In this document: positions 23,201-35,241 of the stretch, piece by piece
Layout of the letters: every line of letters begins with the position of its first letter
How positions within the stretch are numbered: the first letter of the stretch is position 1
From: Ascidia mentula
Taxonomy: Eukaryota; Chordata; Ascidiacea; Phlebobranchia; Ascidiidae
Direction of reading: 5' to 3'
Length of the DNA stretch: 64,000 nt
Assembly (NCBI GenBank): GCA_947561715.1
Contig: OX387199.1
Span: 17,675,001 to 17,739,000, forward strand
Position numbers and translations under genes: made by a program
Notes under the pieces: model-generated
Seen by the model: the letters and a program-made list of their open reading frames with translations, nothing else
Told to the model about the DNA's origin: nothing
The model's database searches: none

Positions 23201-23871
23201 CCGTTAGGGGAAAAATGTCAATTATATGAACTGTTTGATTGTGACAACCTCGATAAAACAAACGTAGGAAACATATAGTATTTTCACCTTATGTAAGGAC
23301 TAGTGATGTTTTCAGGATAAGTGGGAAAGTCGACCGGTTTCTCATCACTTCCATCCTTGCAATCATGACGACCATCACAAAACAAAGGTATTTCTACCAT
23401 CCTCTTTCTATCTTCGCACATAAAATCTGCCAAGTAACACTTTAACTCATACATCAGATAAAAAAATTCTCAGAATTATGTTTAGATATTTTACTGAAAA
23501 ATTCCTGGCGAATTTTCAAGAAGTCACTCGGAAAGTTTTTATTTGAGCCATTTTATGTTTCATGTTTGTCGTCCATGTGCGTAGTAATTTTTCGTGGAAA
23601 TAATATTTATTTGATTTTGCGCCTAACTTGATAAACCCATGCCGTTTTGTTTATTCTTGATATGACTTTACTGGTTGAAATCCGGCTGTAATATTAATCC
23701 AAACCTTTAACAAATATAGTTCAGATAACCTCTGAAATTATTCGTCAAGGTCACCCTGCAAGTTAGCCAAATGAATATTCAAATAACAACAGAATATATA
23801 CATGTCATTCCGTCAAATTTATAAAATGAAGCTGAAGTGATTGTGATGAAGAGGAGCAGGATTCCAACCAT
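17269..23871 (-). CDS. LDLa-repeat class A GPCR (relaxin-receptor/GRL101-like, no LRR)
   Basis: Thirteen exons fit with consistent phases: 23871-23802, 23426-23288, 21652-21479, 21413-21039, 20848-20681, 20436-20373, 20135-19851, 19652-19521, 19216-19052, 18975-18634, 18327-18147, 18081-17916, 17857-17269 (2850 nt, 949 residues). Exon 1 encodes a signal peptide (MVGILLLFITITSA). About eight LDLa modules follow (CDGRHDCKDGSDE, CDDVIDCPDKSDE, CDGFIDCEDETDE, GDCTDWSDEC). Helix 1 starts about 20 residues later. 7TM motifs: GN in TM1, LNLSVSDLLMG in TM2, DFLCWVPI in TM6, NSSLNPLIY in TM7. This is closest to RXFP1/2 and snail GRL101, but the leucine-rich domain of those receptors is absent. Oddities: the E/DRY site reads FRLY, extracellular loop 2 is about 100 residues with NTT and NYT glycosylation sites, and the tail ends TTL, a PDZ-ligand pattern. 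Ligand unknown. Confidence 0.85.
20681..22200 (-). repeat. Tandem duplication of an LDLa exon pair inside the receptor gene
   Basis: The exons 21413-21039 and 20848-20681 have closely matching copies about 0.8 kb upstream: about 22200-21845 and 21652-21479. Shared runs include CVRNGRNCNLPQMFLWDGIA and CFQCTNDPMIISRS. Introns are duplicated too. Confidence 0.85.
21845..22200 (-). pseudogene. Frameshifted duplicate LDLa exon of the receptor
   Basis: Homologous to exon 21413-21039 (CPSHFLCPNSTCLKRSTVCD, then HWNNGHGFKCVRNGRNC). At about 22011 a 14-bp deletion relative to the sister exon (CCTTGCAATGACTG missing after the VCDG codons) shifts the frame and leads to a stop. The intact sister exon and phase-compatible neighbours allow the transcript to skip it. 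Confidence 0.75.
22210..23280. other. Large intron of the receptor gene, nothing recognised
   Basis: AT-rich intronic DNA between the candidate LDLa exon at 23426-23288 and the duplicated exons. No repeats or other genes are visible. Confidence 0.5.
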
Positions 23872-23879
23872 CTTCAACC

Positions 23880-25640
23880 AAAATCTGATAAAAACACAAA
23901 TAGTTCCTATCTTACAATGTTATGTTTCTGTAACTTTGCGGAGTGACGTCATCATTGCTTTTAATGGAGTTTTCCAAACTTTATGTCCAGGAATAACTGC
24001 AAGGTTATTTAAGATAACTATAAGAAACCCAAATATGTTTTTTATATAAACTGTCGTTACTTTTATGCGCATGTTGCTCAACGGCTCAGTGGAAATATCA
24101 GCAGTTTCTGTTAAAACTCGACACCTCAAAGAACTCCTCTTATCTTTATTGAAAAACTTTTATTCAAAGTGCTTTATTGGTTAATTTTGGTAAAACGAAA
24201 GTTTAACTGCCACACGTGCACAACCATATGTCTGGTAAAAATCTCTAAACCACGCTTGCTTTTTTTCAGCCGATCTGTCAGGCTTTTATCGCTTAGAAAG
24301 GTCCGGCATATATACTGTAAGTGACGTCTGTAACCAGCTGTCAATATGACCCGACAAAATTTTTACGCGATATAAAGGACCAAAATTTCGCCACACGCTC
24401 ACAATGCGTCTGGGGAATCGTAAGACACCGTGCAAGTTCATCCTAAATCTAGACTCACCCTAATCAAAACCTAGCTCCATCCATGATGAGCAAAGCAATA
24501 TCAACATGAAATGTCCGAGCTTGGTGGGACAGAGGAAGGAATATTTGTTCATTATTTTCGCGCAAAATTTATGCCCTTTTGGTGTATTTCAGACAAAAAA
24601 ATGTTGCTATTTGATAGCATGGAAAGAAATGAAATAGCTCACAAACCTTGCTCCCATTTTTAGTCTTGATTCAACACGGCGGATCCCGACCTGATCCGTC
24701 TTAAATCCTCTCTCTGACCAACCAATGATTTCTGCGACACGAAATGTTGTAAGTTTTGCAAGAAACTGTTTTAACAAATTTTTTCTTTAACTTTATGATA
24801 TTGTTTTATTAACAAACAATCACACATGTCAGCATCCTCATACCTGCTAAACTTGAAAAAACAACTTTTAGTTAAAAAGCAAGGCAATTAATAAAATATT
24901 GACTCCGGCAAATATTTTTTGATTGCCTGTAAGGAAACATCAATATATTATTCTACATTGTTGTCAAAGTAAAACTCCCCTTTCAGTGTTTAAAATTCCC
25001 CGTTTTACTGTCTTTAGGTTTGTCTGCGCACTGCTCTAAACATCGCCTGTATAAAACATCGACAGGTATTGTTACACAAATATTCTGCGTTCTTGATTTA
25101 TATCGTCTGAAATTAATAACCTAGCATTTCCTAATCCCGTGTCTTACCTACGTCAGAACAACATCCTGGAAAAATAAAACGTGGTTGTGTCGAGGCCAGT
25201 TTTGTCGAGTAAATAAATGCCAGTCTATTTCACAGATTCGTTCAGGTTACATATTTTAAAGTAAACATGGTTGCAGATTAAAAACTCGTGTAAGCCAAGT
25301 CCTCTAGAAAGAAAAGTGTACTTTTGCCGCTTTTTAATAAAATTAGACTTTACCTTTATATTCGTTTGAGGAAAATTAACAGTTGGCTGCTCAGTGAACC
25401 ATTTGTACCCAAGTGTCACCGCCATGTTTAATTTCCCATGTTATTGGGAAGGCGCGGATTAAACAGTCGATAAATGTTGTTAAGTAATAGTGTTGACTAC
25501 TTTTCTTCAAAAGGATGTATCGTAATGTTGAAAATATTGTGCAAAATTAAATTTGAACCTTGCAGGAGTTTCCGCTCTGGTTTCCAGCAAACTTATATTT
25601 CAACGCTGGGTCTTCCTCATCAATGGCATGACAACTGATT
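23880..25640. other. Intergenic, probable promoter region of the receptor; no gene recognised
   Basis: No frame with domain or paralogue support on either strand. The first receptor exon ends this stretch on its left. No TATA or other element can be singled out with confidence. Confidence 0.4.
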
Positions 25641-25653
25641 TCCTGCTCAGCAT

Positions 25654-25985
25654 TCAAATATTTTCATCATCATAACATTGGTCGCAAGTTGATTGACAGC
25701 TTCGTGCGCGGTGCTCATCGCCTGCAAATAAATTGGTGCCAGGTTGCAAATACGCGGATTCCTAGAGATTTATTTGTGCATAATTCCCAACGACAATGCG
25801 CGATTCCAACGTTTTGACGTTTAGATTAAATTCTCATTACCTAACAAGTAATAAAGCGCATTTGTACCATTGCTCAAACTGTCTGTCTGGTCCATGTTGC
25901 GTCTCCGTCTTCTCCACCCGTTTGTTGTATGGATGCTGAAAAGCATCACACATGCAAGCAATACTATAAGGGTAAACTTGTTCAT
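25654..25985 (-). CDS. Minus-strand small secreted peptide precursor, divergent second exon
   Basis: Exon 1 starts at 25985: MNKFTLIVLLACVMLFSIHT, TNGWRRRRRNMDQTDSLSN, clearly the same family as the genes at 46 and 51 kb. Two phase-1 donors exist: after 25868 (G|GTACAA, the homologous position) and after 25841 (G|GTAATG, adding NALYYLL). No typical acidic exon 2 is visible downstream. A candidate exon 25721-25654 follows TATTTGCAG, is in phase and is exactly 68 nt like exon 2 of the other genes. It encodes DEHRARSCQSTCDQCYDDENI and stop: acidic at the end but with three Cys. Exon 1 is confident; exon 2 is tentative. Confidence 0.5.
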
Positions 25986-26329
25986 CGTGTTCTTAGCAAC
26001 AGATGTAATTGGTGAAAGATAGAACTGATGCAAGAGTAAAAAAAATCGGAATATTGATATCTCCATTTTCTGCAGAGCTGCATGTTTGTGCCAAACATGT
26101 GTTTGGTGTTGGATCCCTTAGAAGAAACTAAATGACAAGATATAAATTGCTTTCTGAAACAAGATTCGCATTGCGTTGAAATGTGGCATTGTCGCCGCAC
26201 AACACATGTATATACTAAAAAAGGCCCAAAGCGTATAACTATATTATGACCGAGAGTTAAAACCAAAGTCATTGTAATCACGCGTTCAACGCATGTCCAA
26301 GTTGTGATGTCCAATAAAACGACATGGGA

Positions 26330-27940
26330 AAAAAGAAGAACTCATTTCCGGTTTTGGTCAATTCCTGACCGGACAATTTAATAGGAAAAACCTGCCGAGC
26401 TGGTGGCAGGTGAAAAAATTGTAGCCGGTAGAAGCAGCCACATTATAGATGTGTTATAAACCATGTAATTTGGGCAATAAAGTCATATAGGTAACTTAGG
26501 CAACCAAACTAACTATGTAAATCAAGTTAAAATAATTACAGACATTTCTTTGGCAAATAATAAATAAAGGTTGATTTAAACACAAGTACTTCTTTCGCAA
26601 ATGATAAATAAAGCTAAAATAAACATAACTACTTTTAGTTATTCTGAAAACAAAGTCTACCTATACATAAATAACCTATTAGGGCACTTAGTTAATTAAG
26701 CTATATAAATAACTGACGTAATCGACCAAATCGGTCAACTTCAAGTTGCATTCAAGTTGCGCAACAACCGCAGACTATATAAGCAGAGCGACTAGCGCCT
26801 GCCAAATCAGTGTGTTTTAACTGTTGCTGTGTAAGGGTCTAGGCTGTTGGTTCTGCTTTAGTACACTGTATAGGAGCCCCAATTGTACTGTACTGTACTT
26901 GGATTCATTCGTTGGATTATATCAATAAATGGATTTATGAACAACTTTGGACTGGCTTGAAGCTTGGTGGATGTATGTGTTTAGTCGGGAGTTAGACTAT
27001 TTAGAAAACGCACAGACTTGTGTAAAGGAGTTCTTTAACTCCAACAGTAAACCTCGAGATAGAGAAGGCAAGTTGCCTACGAGGCCGAGTTGCCAACGAG
27101 ACTCAGTCGGATCCCTTGGGGTGCGAGGCCGAGACGCAGTCGTACCCCACGGTCACCCAGCGGGGACATACCTCGACAACGGGTAAACCGACAGCATGAA
27201 GTCTGTTCGAAAATTTCAAGGACTTTATTGGCTTGGGATGATTTACGTCTTGCTTTTTTATTTGAAGCAGCATTTCGTAACCTGAAAAATTGTTAACCCA
27301 TGCTGAATGATGGTCAGGGTAAACCATCCCCAGCATTTGTTTGCGTGATGCTCTTTTTAAGTTTGTAAATGAAATATCGCAGACATGTTCCAGAGTTTAT
27401 GCATAAATCTATCTGTGGTAGGAAGCTGTGTGGTTAATATTGTATTTTATTGCTTTTAATTGTTTAACATTCATTCATTAACGCACGTCACTCTTCACGA
27501 TACTCTTTTTGAAATTAATCTGATAAGCCCGTTCTTCTCGCACGTGAGAGAAATTAATCTTGGTCAGCTTCGCAACACCGGAATTTTCCGCTGACCTAAG
27601 CCTTACGATTCTTTGTTATCTACGTTTGTTTTATGACATTTTTACCCGGTCAACACGTCTGAATTTGAGTCTATATAACTGACCGCTTGGGCTGTAAAGC
27701 CACAGACAGTTTGAACCGTAACATTGAACATTTGTACTGTCTCATTACGGATCATTGGATTTACTCGAACTGCCTCATTGAAATTGCATCTTTTATTGTG
27801 AGTATTCGAATGCTTTACTAATTTTAATACAAACCAGTAATTACTAGTTGCACAGTGTTGGAGTCTTCATGGAGTCATAGTTAGGTTTTGTGTTATCTCG
27901 TGTAAACAGAACATAAATCCTATTGCTGCAACTGTAAATC
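26330..27940 (+). other. LTR-like promoter remnants, no coding sequence recognised
   Basis: Two stretches look like LTR U3-R segments: CTATATAAGCAGAG at 26776 with CAATAAAT near 26924, and CTATATAACTGACC near 27670 with CTTTTATTG near 27791. Each has a downstream initiator-like region. No paired LTR, primer-binding site or pol frame is visible. The second lies inside the copy of the 7.6-8.2-kb segment and may be the insertion that splits it. Confidence 0.25.
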
Positions 27941-28445
27941 AAACTCCACTTGAGGACAAACAAAGAATTTAAATGCAATTTAAATATAATTAGAATAACA
28001 AAGGCCGTCATCATCATAACATAGGCAAAGTGGATCCCGAGCATTCTGTCGACGTATAATGAAATTTCTACATTACTCCAGCACGACGAGTTAACCACGT
28101 CTGTACAATATCACAATTTCAAATGTTTTTACTTATAACTATAAAAATTTGATTTTAGAAACGATTTTATGAACTATGTCAACCATGAGGGATTTGAAAC
28201 AAGCAGAAGCACTTTCTAGCTAAAACTATGTTGCAGCATCTTCCGACACGAAGTTTCACACTTAAAGCTACGCACTAATACAAGTAAATTTCCTAATTAT
28301 TGTCACCACTCGGATTACTACTGTAAGGCGAAAACCGCACGACAATTTACGAAGTGAAGGAGTGTACATTTACATAAACTGACGTTGAGTAATTATAACA
28401 TCAGATTTCCATTACGTCTTATATCGTACTCCAACTCACGATATA
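27920..28445. repeat. Segment paralogous to 7660-8170
   Basis: Collinear match including AGGCCGTCATCATC, GCATTCTGTCGA.GTATAATG and the TTCACACTTAAGCTA-like block. Many small indels show an old duplication. No conserved frame. Confidence 0.75.
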
Positions 28446-28448
28446 GCA

Positions 28449-28610
28449 CACTGTAAATTTTTAGGGTGGAAAAAAGGTGGTAATTACGAACATAGCTTGG
28501 AATTTTCCAACCTACGTTTGACTTTTCCACCCCGAAGTGGAATTTTACCACCTTTACTTGTTAAAATCAACCCCTTTGTTGTAGTTTTCCACATCAAAAA
28601 TTTTGGCGTG
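28449..28610. other. GTGG/CCAC-rich repeat, possible transposon end
   Basis: CACACTGTAAATTTTTAGGG is followed by several GTGGAAA and TTCCACC words in both orientations. Similar GTGGTGGAAATTACCACCAC blocks occur in the 4.7-kb units at 44990, 49615, 54290, 58080 and 62690. The CACTG start and subterminal short repeats recall CACTA-type ends; no partner end found. Confidence 0.3.
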
Positions 28611-28620
28611 TGCTTTTGCA

Positions 28621-28909
28621 TTCGATAGCAGGAGGGTATAAGATTGTTTTTGCAAAAGAACAGCTTGGGCCAAGGTTTGTGCAAGGTTTTATCGACGAAA
28701 GTGTATGGCGCGTATGCCTATGGCTTGGTGGCTTGAACGAGCGGCGGGCGACGGTCGGGTTGGAGTAAGTTATCGTTGAATTTCGCATAGCCACCCTGGC
28801 TTAATATGTTAAATTTTGATTTCATTCGATAGCAGGAGGGTATAAGATTGTTTTTGCAAAAGAACAGCTTGGGCCAAGGTTTGTGCAAGGTTTTATCGAC
28901 GAAAGTGTA
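28621..28909. repeat. 85-bp exact direct repeat, 204 bp apart
   Basis: 28621-28705 and 28825-28909 are the same 85 bases (starting TTCGATAGCAGGAGGG, ending ATCGACGAAAGTGTA). The spacer is unrelated. Confidence 0.9.
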
Positions 28910-28949
28910 CACCGTACCACCGTTTTTTCATGTTTGTAAAATATGAATT

Positions 28950-29350
28950 CATATTTCTTCACTTCCCCTATTGAATTTTTCAAATATTTTGATATCGTGT
29001 GAAAGGTTTAAGCGCGTAGAATTTTTGCCAGCGAATCTTGTTTTCGCAACTTATGTCATAATACGCAAATCATATTCATAACCGAATATGAATATATTTT
29101 TTTTAATAATTTTGGTATCGTTACAAACTTCAGCCTATGAACTATATCGTGTACAAATATCATGTCGCTACCTCGTAAGGTGGCCGAGTAACGCGCGTTC
29201 AAACTTTTGTTAACTGGCGATTTTTTTTTGTCAACTAACATCCCTCTAACGCCTCGTCACACTGGATTGCATGGGGCAGAGACCAACTTACTCGGTAGAA
29301 AGACTCGGCAACTGCTTCAGTGCCTGTTTTTGCATACATAATATCAAAAA
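28950..29350. other. No gene recognised
   Basis: AT-rich single-copy DNA left of the duplicated segment that starts near 29353. Confidence 0.4.
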
Positions 29351-29633
29351 CCAAGCAGCAAGCAATTGTGCTTCAAGTTACCAGCTGTAATGTCAATTAC
29401 CAGCTTTACTTGTATGCATTGCCAATAAAAAGTAAACGAACGGTAGCAGCAAACACATATGTTAAATTGGTTGACAGTGCTCAAGGAAGCTTAGTCAATT
29501 CAATAGTATGTCATATCATATATGCAGAAGTAATGCCATGAAAAGTGGCTGATCCAGCTTGGCTGCAATGCCTTGGCTGCGAAGCCTGTGAACCTTATAA
29601 ATATATATTTGAAATATTTTCCAATTGTAACTA

Positions 29634-29664
29634 CACTGCAAAAAATATTGGCTCAATCTTTAGC
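29634..29664. repeat. Left terminal inverted repeat of the CMC-like element
   Basis: CACTGCAAAAAATATTGGCT then CAATCTTTAGCC. It matches the right end in most positions, with perfect identity over the first 14 bases. TA target duplication at 29632-29633. Confidence 0.85.
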
Positions 29665-29938
29665 CAAAAACTGGTATATTAAAGTATGCGGCTCATTTTT
29701 CCTTGTTTGGCTAAGTGACTAGCCAAAATCCCTGGCTTAAGTTGGTCCAAAAAAAAATGACTTCATTTAAGCCAAATTATTGGCTTAGCCTGTGACCAAT
29801 TTGTGGCTAGTTATTTATTTTAGAATCTCAGGTGGCTCAATATTTTCGAACCCCTGTGGTATGTGCTTATGAAGTGGTTCCCTTGTTTTACTGATTTGTT
29901 GTGTATATTTGTCATGTTTTTTTTTGTTTGGCAAAAAA

Positions 29939-29990
29939 ACTACTGTCTGCAGCTTATACACAAATTCATATTATTGGCTCCACATTGCTT
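29939..29990 (+). other. Fragment matching the 3' side of the hammerhead palindrome
   Basis: CTGTCTGCAGCTTATACACA and following ATTCATATTATTGGCTCCAC match 44144-44190. Only the 3' half of the hammerhead arm (stem III closing strand, cleavage-site C, stem I strand) is present; the catalytic core is missing. Confidence 0.55.
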
Positions 29991-30133
29991 AAAAAAACTA
30001 CTGTTTATATAAGTTTTGAGAGTACATACACTCAAGATTGCGGTTTCCATACAAAAGGTAAGCAACTAGTTACTGCATCATTTCAGTAGAATTCGACTAA
30101 ACAACAAATAATAAACAAACAACCAGTGGTTCT

Positions 30134-31673
30134 TTATTTTTTATCAATTGATGCAAAGAAGGGTGAAAAGGCAGCATCACTTTTCACATTTATAGCTGTT
30201 CCTGTTAATATCCATTCTATTGCATTATAACATTGTTCTGCAGGGACAGGGTATGATAAGTTCAGAACAAAGTATGAAGCTAAAAGCAACAAATAAGGCA
30301 TGTATGGTTTTTCATCAGTTATTTCAAGTTGAACAAATGGAATTTTATCAGATATTACTGTTAACTGTTTAGAACCATCATAACAGTTCATGCAACAAAT
30401 GTAAGGCTGGTTGCATGCATGTGTAGTGATTTGTCCATCACTACAAATTGTAATCACATACTTTGAAACCACTGGGTGACCCCAGATTTTTCCCAGCAAT
30501 GCAGACGAAACAACAAGATGATCATTTGGACCATGTAACGTCATGATTTTGTTGCCATGTTCTAAAAATGCTTCCCATCTCTTCTTTGCCAAGTGATGAA
30601 GATCAACAAGACTCATCTTCTTCATATAGGCCAGGTCCTCACAGCACTGTTAATAAATTAAACATATTTTTTTAAGTTTACTTGTGAATTTAAAATTCTT
30701 ACCTTATTTGCATCTTTATATTGTGGAAAATGGAGCAAAACATGACATGTTATGTTTTGCCCATTGAGCATTTCAATATATTTGAGCCTTTTTTGTTTGG
30801 TTTCTGCTGATTCGGCACATGGGCGTTTTACTGCTGTTGTATGTTTCTTTTTGTATTGGTTTAGTTTGATGTTTGTTCTCATTTCAACATTGTTGGCTCG
30901 TTTTCTTAATGCTTCTTGCAAAGCATAGGAATGTTGATCACCACATTTCAATACTGGGTACTCTTCACACAAATTTGTTGCAATTGCCTTTCTTTCTTGC
31001 TTGGTTGGTTTACGTTTTAAGAAAGTAGAAATAACTTCATAGATTTTTTTAATTATTCTTAGAAAGCAATTATAGTTTCCTGGGGAACAAAACTTGTCTC
31101 TTGATGTGGTAAGCACATCTATGTACTTTTTATCAAGTGGAAATGGTGAGGGGATACCCCCAGGATAATTTTGACCACTTAGAACCACATCCCCAACAGG
31201 AGGATTTTGAAACATGGCAAAGATTTTGGACCTGACTTGTGTCTCATTGTCGGCATAATCCCCCAACTCAAAACTGCTGTTCTCTGCTGAATTATCAATG
31301 TCAAATGATTCCTCCATTGAATCCTACAATAAAAGCAATTGCATATATTTGACTTATTGTGCACAAAATATGTACTCACTATTGAAGTTGAGCAACATGC
31401 TGGTGCTTCAAACGACAAATCTGCACTTTGTTTTGTTTCTACAAATTTCCAAATACTTTTCCTGACAGTAAAAGTGCACTTGACAAATTCACTGTTAATG
31501 TCATCCCTTGTTAAATTTTGAAAATCATCCGTCGTCAGATTCATATCTTAAAGAAGACTTTGTAATAACAAAAAAAAACGATCAAAGCAAGCAAAATACC
31601 ACTTACCAAGCAAGAGTTCAATGACGTCCTCTGATAAGCCGAATTCCTCAGCAGACTGCCTTAAGTTTTCCAT
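30134..31673 (-). CDS. Transposon-encoded SAM-domain-like protein, four exons
   Basis: Exons 31673-31607, 31546-31380, 31323-30703 and 30646-30134 join in consistent phases with GT-AG sites and give 455 residues without interruption. Residues 1-75 (ENLRQSAEEFGLSEDVIELL, then LTTDDFQNLTRDDI) have the look of a SAM domain. A middle region reads KRKPTKQERKAIATNLCEEY P, a pattern common in uncharacterised invertebrate transposon proteins (basic segment, then EEYPVL..GD..SYAL..ALR). The last exon carries a Cys cluster (YICCMNCYDG) and no known catalytic motif. It is divergent from the transposase gene in the same element. A role as an accessory transposition protein is inference. Confidence 0.7.
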
Positions 31674-32091
31674 CTCGTATATAAACCTTCCCTTTCTGCA
31701 AACGTGTCTTCAAAACTAACTTTCACAATCAACTCAACACAGCAATTCATTTTGCCGATTGTTACCTCAATACTCAACTTCCAGAACGTTTAACAATACT
31801 CGCAAGTGACGTAATAACTGAAGCATTGGCAAACAGTGTAAAACACAGTTTGATTGACAGGGGGACCGCAAAAGCAACATGGTGCGATTTTGTGCGTGGA
31901 AATGTTTGTGTTTACGCTCTGGAGAGTATCTTGGTGATTACTTGTATCACATTAAACGTTTTAACTGCGTAACACAAAGCTCCGGGACCGGCTGTATCGT
32001 AAACGAGTGGTTTGTACGAATTTCGTGGAGTTGAAGCCTACTACAAACATTGCAAGAAGTATCATGCTACATTCTTAAATAGCGCAAAAAT

Positions 32092-34430
32092 CGGGTCTAG
32101 TGTACTATTGTACGTACCTATCTTCTAAAAATCGGGGAACCCCCAAATTACGTCACAATGAAGGTGGGGTCAAGTTATGACGTCACACCAAAAATTACGT
32201 CACTGTGACGTCACTAACCGAAGATATGCAACGACGAAGTTTCTCGCCCACACACACATACGCGGTTCTCCTGCAGGCACATGAAGGTCGGCAAAAGGCA
32301 CAACAGCAACGAAGAAATACATTTTTACGCTTCATTGATTACATAATGAAACAAACCTGTGAGAAACTTGAAATTGGGTACGATCAACCACAAGGGTGCG
32401 TAAACCAACATATGAAAAAATGAAAGTCGTGGTTAAGGCGCTTTAGCGCCGTTGGCGGTAAACAAGTCCCAAAGTATACATCCATACGTACCAATAAAGG
32501 AGACGTCACACAAACTTTAAATTTGGTACAGACAACCACAAGGGTGACTACACCAACATACTAAAAAGTTAACTCGATACCACTTAATTGACCCTTTGTT
32601 TATTGACGACAAATATTTGTTTGTGACGTAACAATTACATTTAAAGTCGATTTTAATCCGTTCTCGAATATTATAAATAAGAGCTCCTCCTTGACAATCG
32701 AGCCCATTTTCAACGAAATCCAACCAGTATTTCCTTCAGAAATCATCAAAACGTCAACCAAAGTCGACGCGCTTTGGCGCCGTTGGCGGTAATAAGGTTC
32801 CATAGTGTACAATTGTACGTAACCATGAAGGAGACATCGTACAAACTTGAAATTTGGTACAGACAACCACAAGGGTGTCTACACCAATATAGTAAAATCT
32901 TAACCCGATACCACTTTATTAACCCTCTCTTAATCGACGACAAAATAGTGTTTATGACGTAACAAACATATTTTAGGTCTATTTTAATCGGTTGTCGAAT
33001 ATGTAAAAGAAGAGCCCCTTCTTGACAATCGAGCCCATTCTCAACGGAATCCAACCAGTATTTGTTTCAAAAATCATTAAATCGTCAACCGACGTTAACA
33101 CGCTTCAGCGACGTTTACGGTAATAAGGTTCCATAGTGTACAATTCTACGTACCCATGAAAAAGACGTTGTATAAACTTGAAATTAAGCACAAACAACCA
33201 GAAGGGTTTCTACACCAACATACTAAAAAATTAACCCGATACCACTTTATTAACCTTCTCTAAATGAACGATAAACTTTTATTTGTGACGTAACAATTAC
33301 ATTTTAGGTCTATTTTATTCGGTTGTTATATATTATAAAGAAGAGCTCCTCCTTGACAATCGAGCCCATTTTCAACGAAATCCAACCAGTATTTCCTTCA
33401 GAAATTATCAAAACGTCAACCGAAGTCGACGCGCTTTGGCGACGTTGGCGGTAATAAGGTTCCATAGTGTACAATTGTACGTAACCATGAAGGAGACGTC
33501 GTACAAACTTGAAATTTGGCATAAACAACCACAAGGGATCCTACACCAACATACTAAAAAATTAATCCGATACCACTTTATTAACCATCTCTAAATCAAC
33601 AATAAACTTTCATTTGTGACGTAACAATTACATTTTAGGTCTATTTTATTCGGTTGTTGTATATTATAAATAAGAGCCCCTTCTTGACAATCGAGCCCAT
33701 TCTAAAGAAAAACCAACCAGTATTTTTCTCAAAAATCATCTAAACGTCAACCGAAGTCGACGCGCTTTGGCGCCGTTGGCGGCAAAAAGATCCCATAGTG
33801 TACAATTGTACGTAACCATGAAGGAGACATCGTACAAACTTGAAATTTGGTACAGACAACCACAAGGGTGTCTACACCAACATAGTAAAATCTTAACCCG
33901 ATACCACTTTATTAACCCTCTCTTAATCGACGACAAACTAGTGTTTATGACGTAACAAACATATTTTAGGTCTATTTTGATCGGTTGTCGAATATGTAAA
34001 AGAAGAGCCCCTTCTTGACAATCGAGCCCATTCTCAACAAAAACCAACCAGTATTTTTCTCAAAAATTATCTAAACGTCAACCGAAGTCGACGCGCTTTG
34101 GCGCCGTTGGCGGCAAAAAGATCCCATAGTGTACAATTGTACGTAACCATGAAGGAGACATTGTACAAACTTGAAATTTGGTACAGACAACCACAAGGGA
34201 GTCTACACCGACATACTAAAAAATAAACCGGATACCACCTAATTAACCCTCTCTTAATCGACGACAAACTATTGTTTATGACGTAACAATTACATTTTAA
34301 ATCTATTTTAATCGATTGTCAAATATTTTGAAAACGAGCCCCTCCTTGACAAGGAAGCCCATTCTCAACAAAAACCAACAAGTATTTCTCTCAAAAATCA
34401 TCTAAACGTCAACCGAAGTCGACGCGCATT
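32092..34430. repeat. Left arm of the foldback element
   Basis: The outer end (32092-32430) is followed by about six units of ~332 bp. Unit landmarks: AACGTCAACCGAAGTCGACG at 33412, 33747 and 34075, ACCATGAAGGAGAC, ACCACAAGGG, and a TTATGACGTAACAA or TTGTGACGTAACAA box. Confidence 0.85.
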
Positions 34431-34440
34431 AGCGCCGAAA

Positions 34441-34940
34441 CGACAAGACTTAAACAAAAACTGTTTTCACAGGTCATCTCCGTCTGCATTGTAGTTAACT
34501 TGTTGAAAATTTCAAGTCATTTGAAGGCAGATACAGCAAATGACAGCCGTGCATCAACTTTTTGCAGAGGGCACGACCAACGCGCCTTCCGCGCGCAAAA
34601 TGCGCTACGATGGTAACTGTGTGTTTCAATATTTGAAAAACGACAAGACTTAAACAAAAACTGTTTTCACAGGTCATCTCCGTCTGCATTGTAGTTAACT
34701 TGTTGAAAATTTCAAGTCATTTGAAGGCAGATACAGCAAATGACAGCCGTGCATCAACTTTTTGCAGAGGGCACGGCCAACGCGCCTTCCGCGCGCAAAA
34801 TGCGCTACGATGGTAACTGTGTGTTTCAATATTTGAAAAACGACAAGACTTAAACAAAAACTGTTTTCACAGGTCATCTCCATCTGCATTGTAGTTAACT
34901 TGTTGAAAATTTCAAGTCATTTGAAGGCAGATACAGCAAA
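34441..34940. repeat. 200-bp tandem repeat, two and a half copies
   Basis: CGACAAGACTTAAACAAAAA begins at 34441, 34641 and 34841, exactly 200 bp apart, with nearly identical sequence. The third copy ends at about 34940. Confidence 0.95.
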
Positions 34941-35241
34941 TAATATTTAAACATTGTTCATTGCAACGGATTCCTGGGTGTATCAAGCCAGTTTTTGGTA
35001 AACTGCCTGTAAACTTGTACATATCAGTATTTACTGCGTTATGAAAATGCCACAGCATGGCTTTTTACCTTACCTTATTTGGCCAAACCATAAGTTGAAA
35101 CTATTACCTTGTTTGGTAATATCAACTTCATTATAAGGACGTTGATAATGGCCTTTGTTTCGCAATATCCCCTACACTTTTTCTCATTCTTTCAATGAAA
35201 TAGCGAGCAATCTGCCATGTGGTTTTTATTGCAAATTCAAC

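Noticed and set aside
26776..26940. Complete LTR retrotransposon
   Set aside because: Only promoter- and polyA-like words are present; no second LTR, primer-binding site or pol frame.
27844..28098. Membrane-helix-like minus-strand frame
   Set aside because: The homologous segment at 7.7-7.9 kb has stops and indels in that frame.
33736..34047. Repeated ~100-codon frames in the foldback arms on both strands
   Set aside because: They are open in both orientations of the same palindromic repeat and have no family; shadows of the 332-bp unit.
34495..34889. Two identical 64-codon minus-strand frames in the 200-bp repeat
   Set aside because: They exist only because the repeat period keeps stops out; no start context, no homology.
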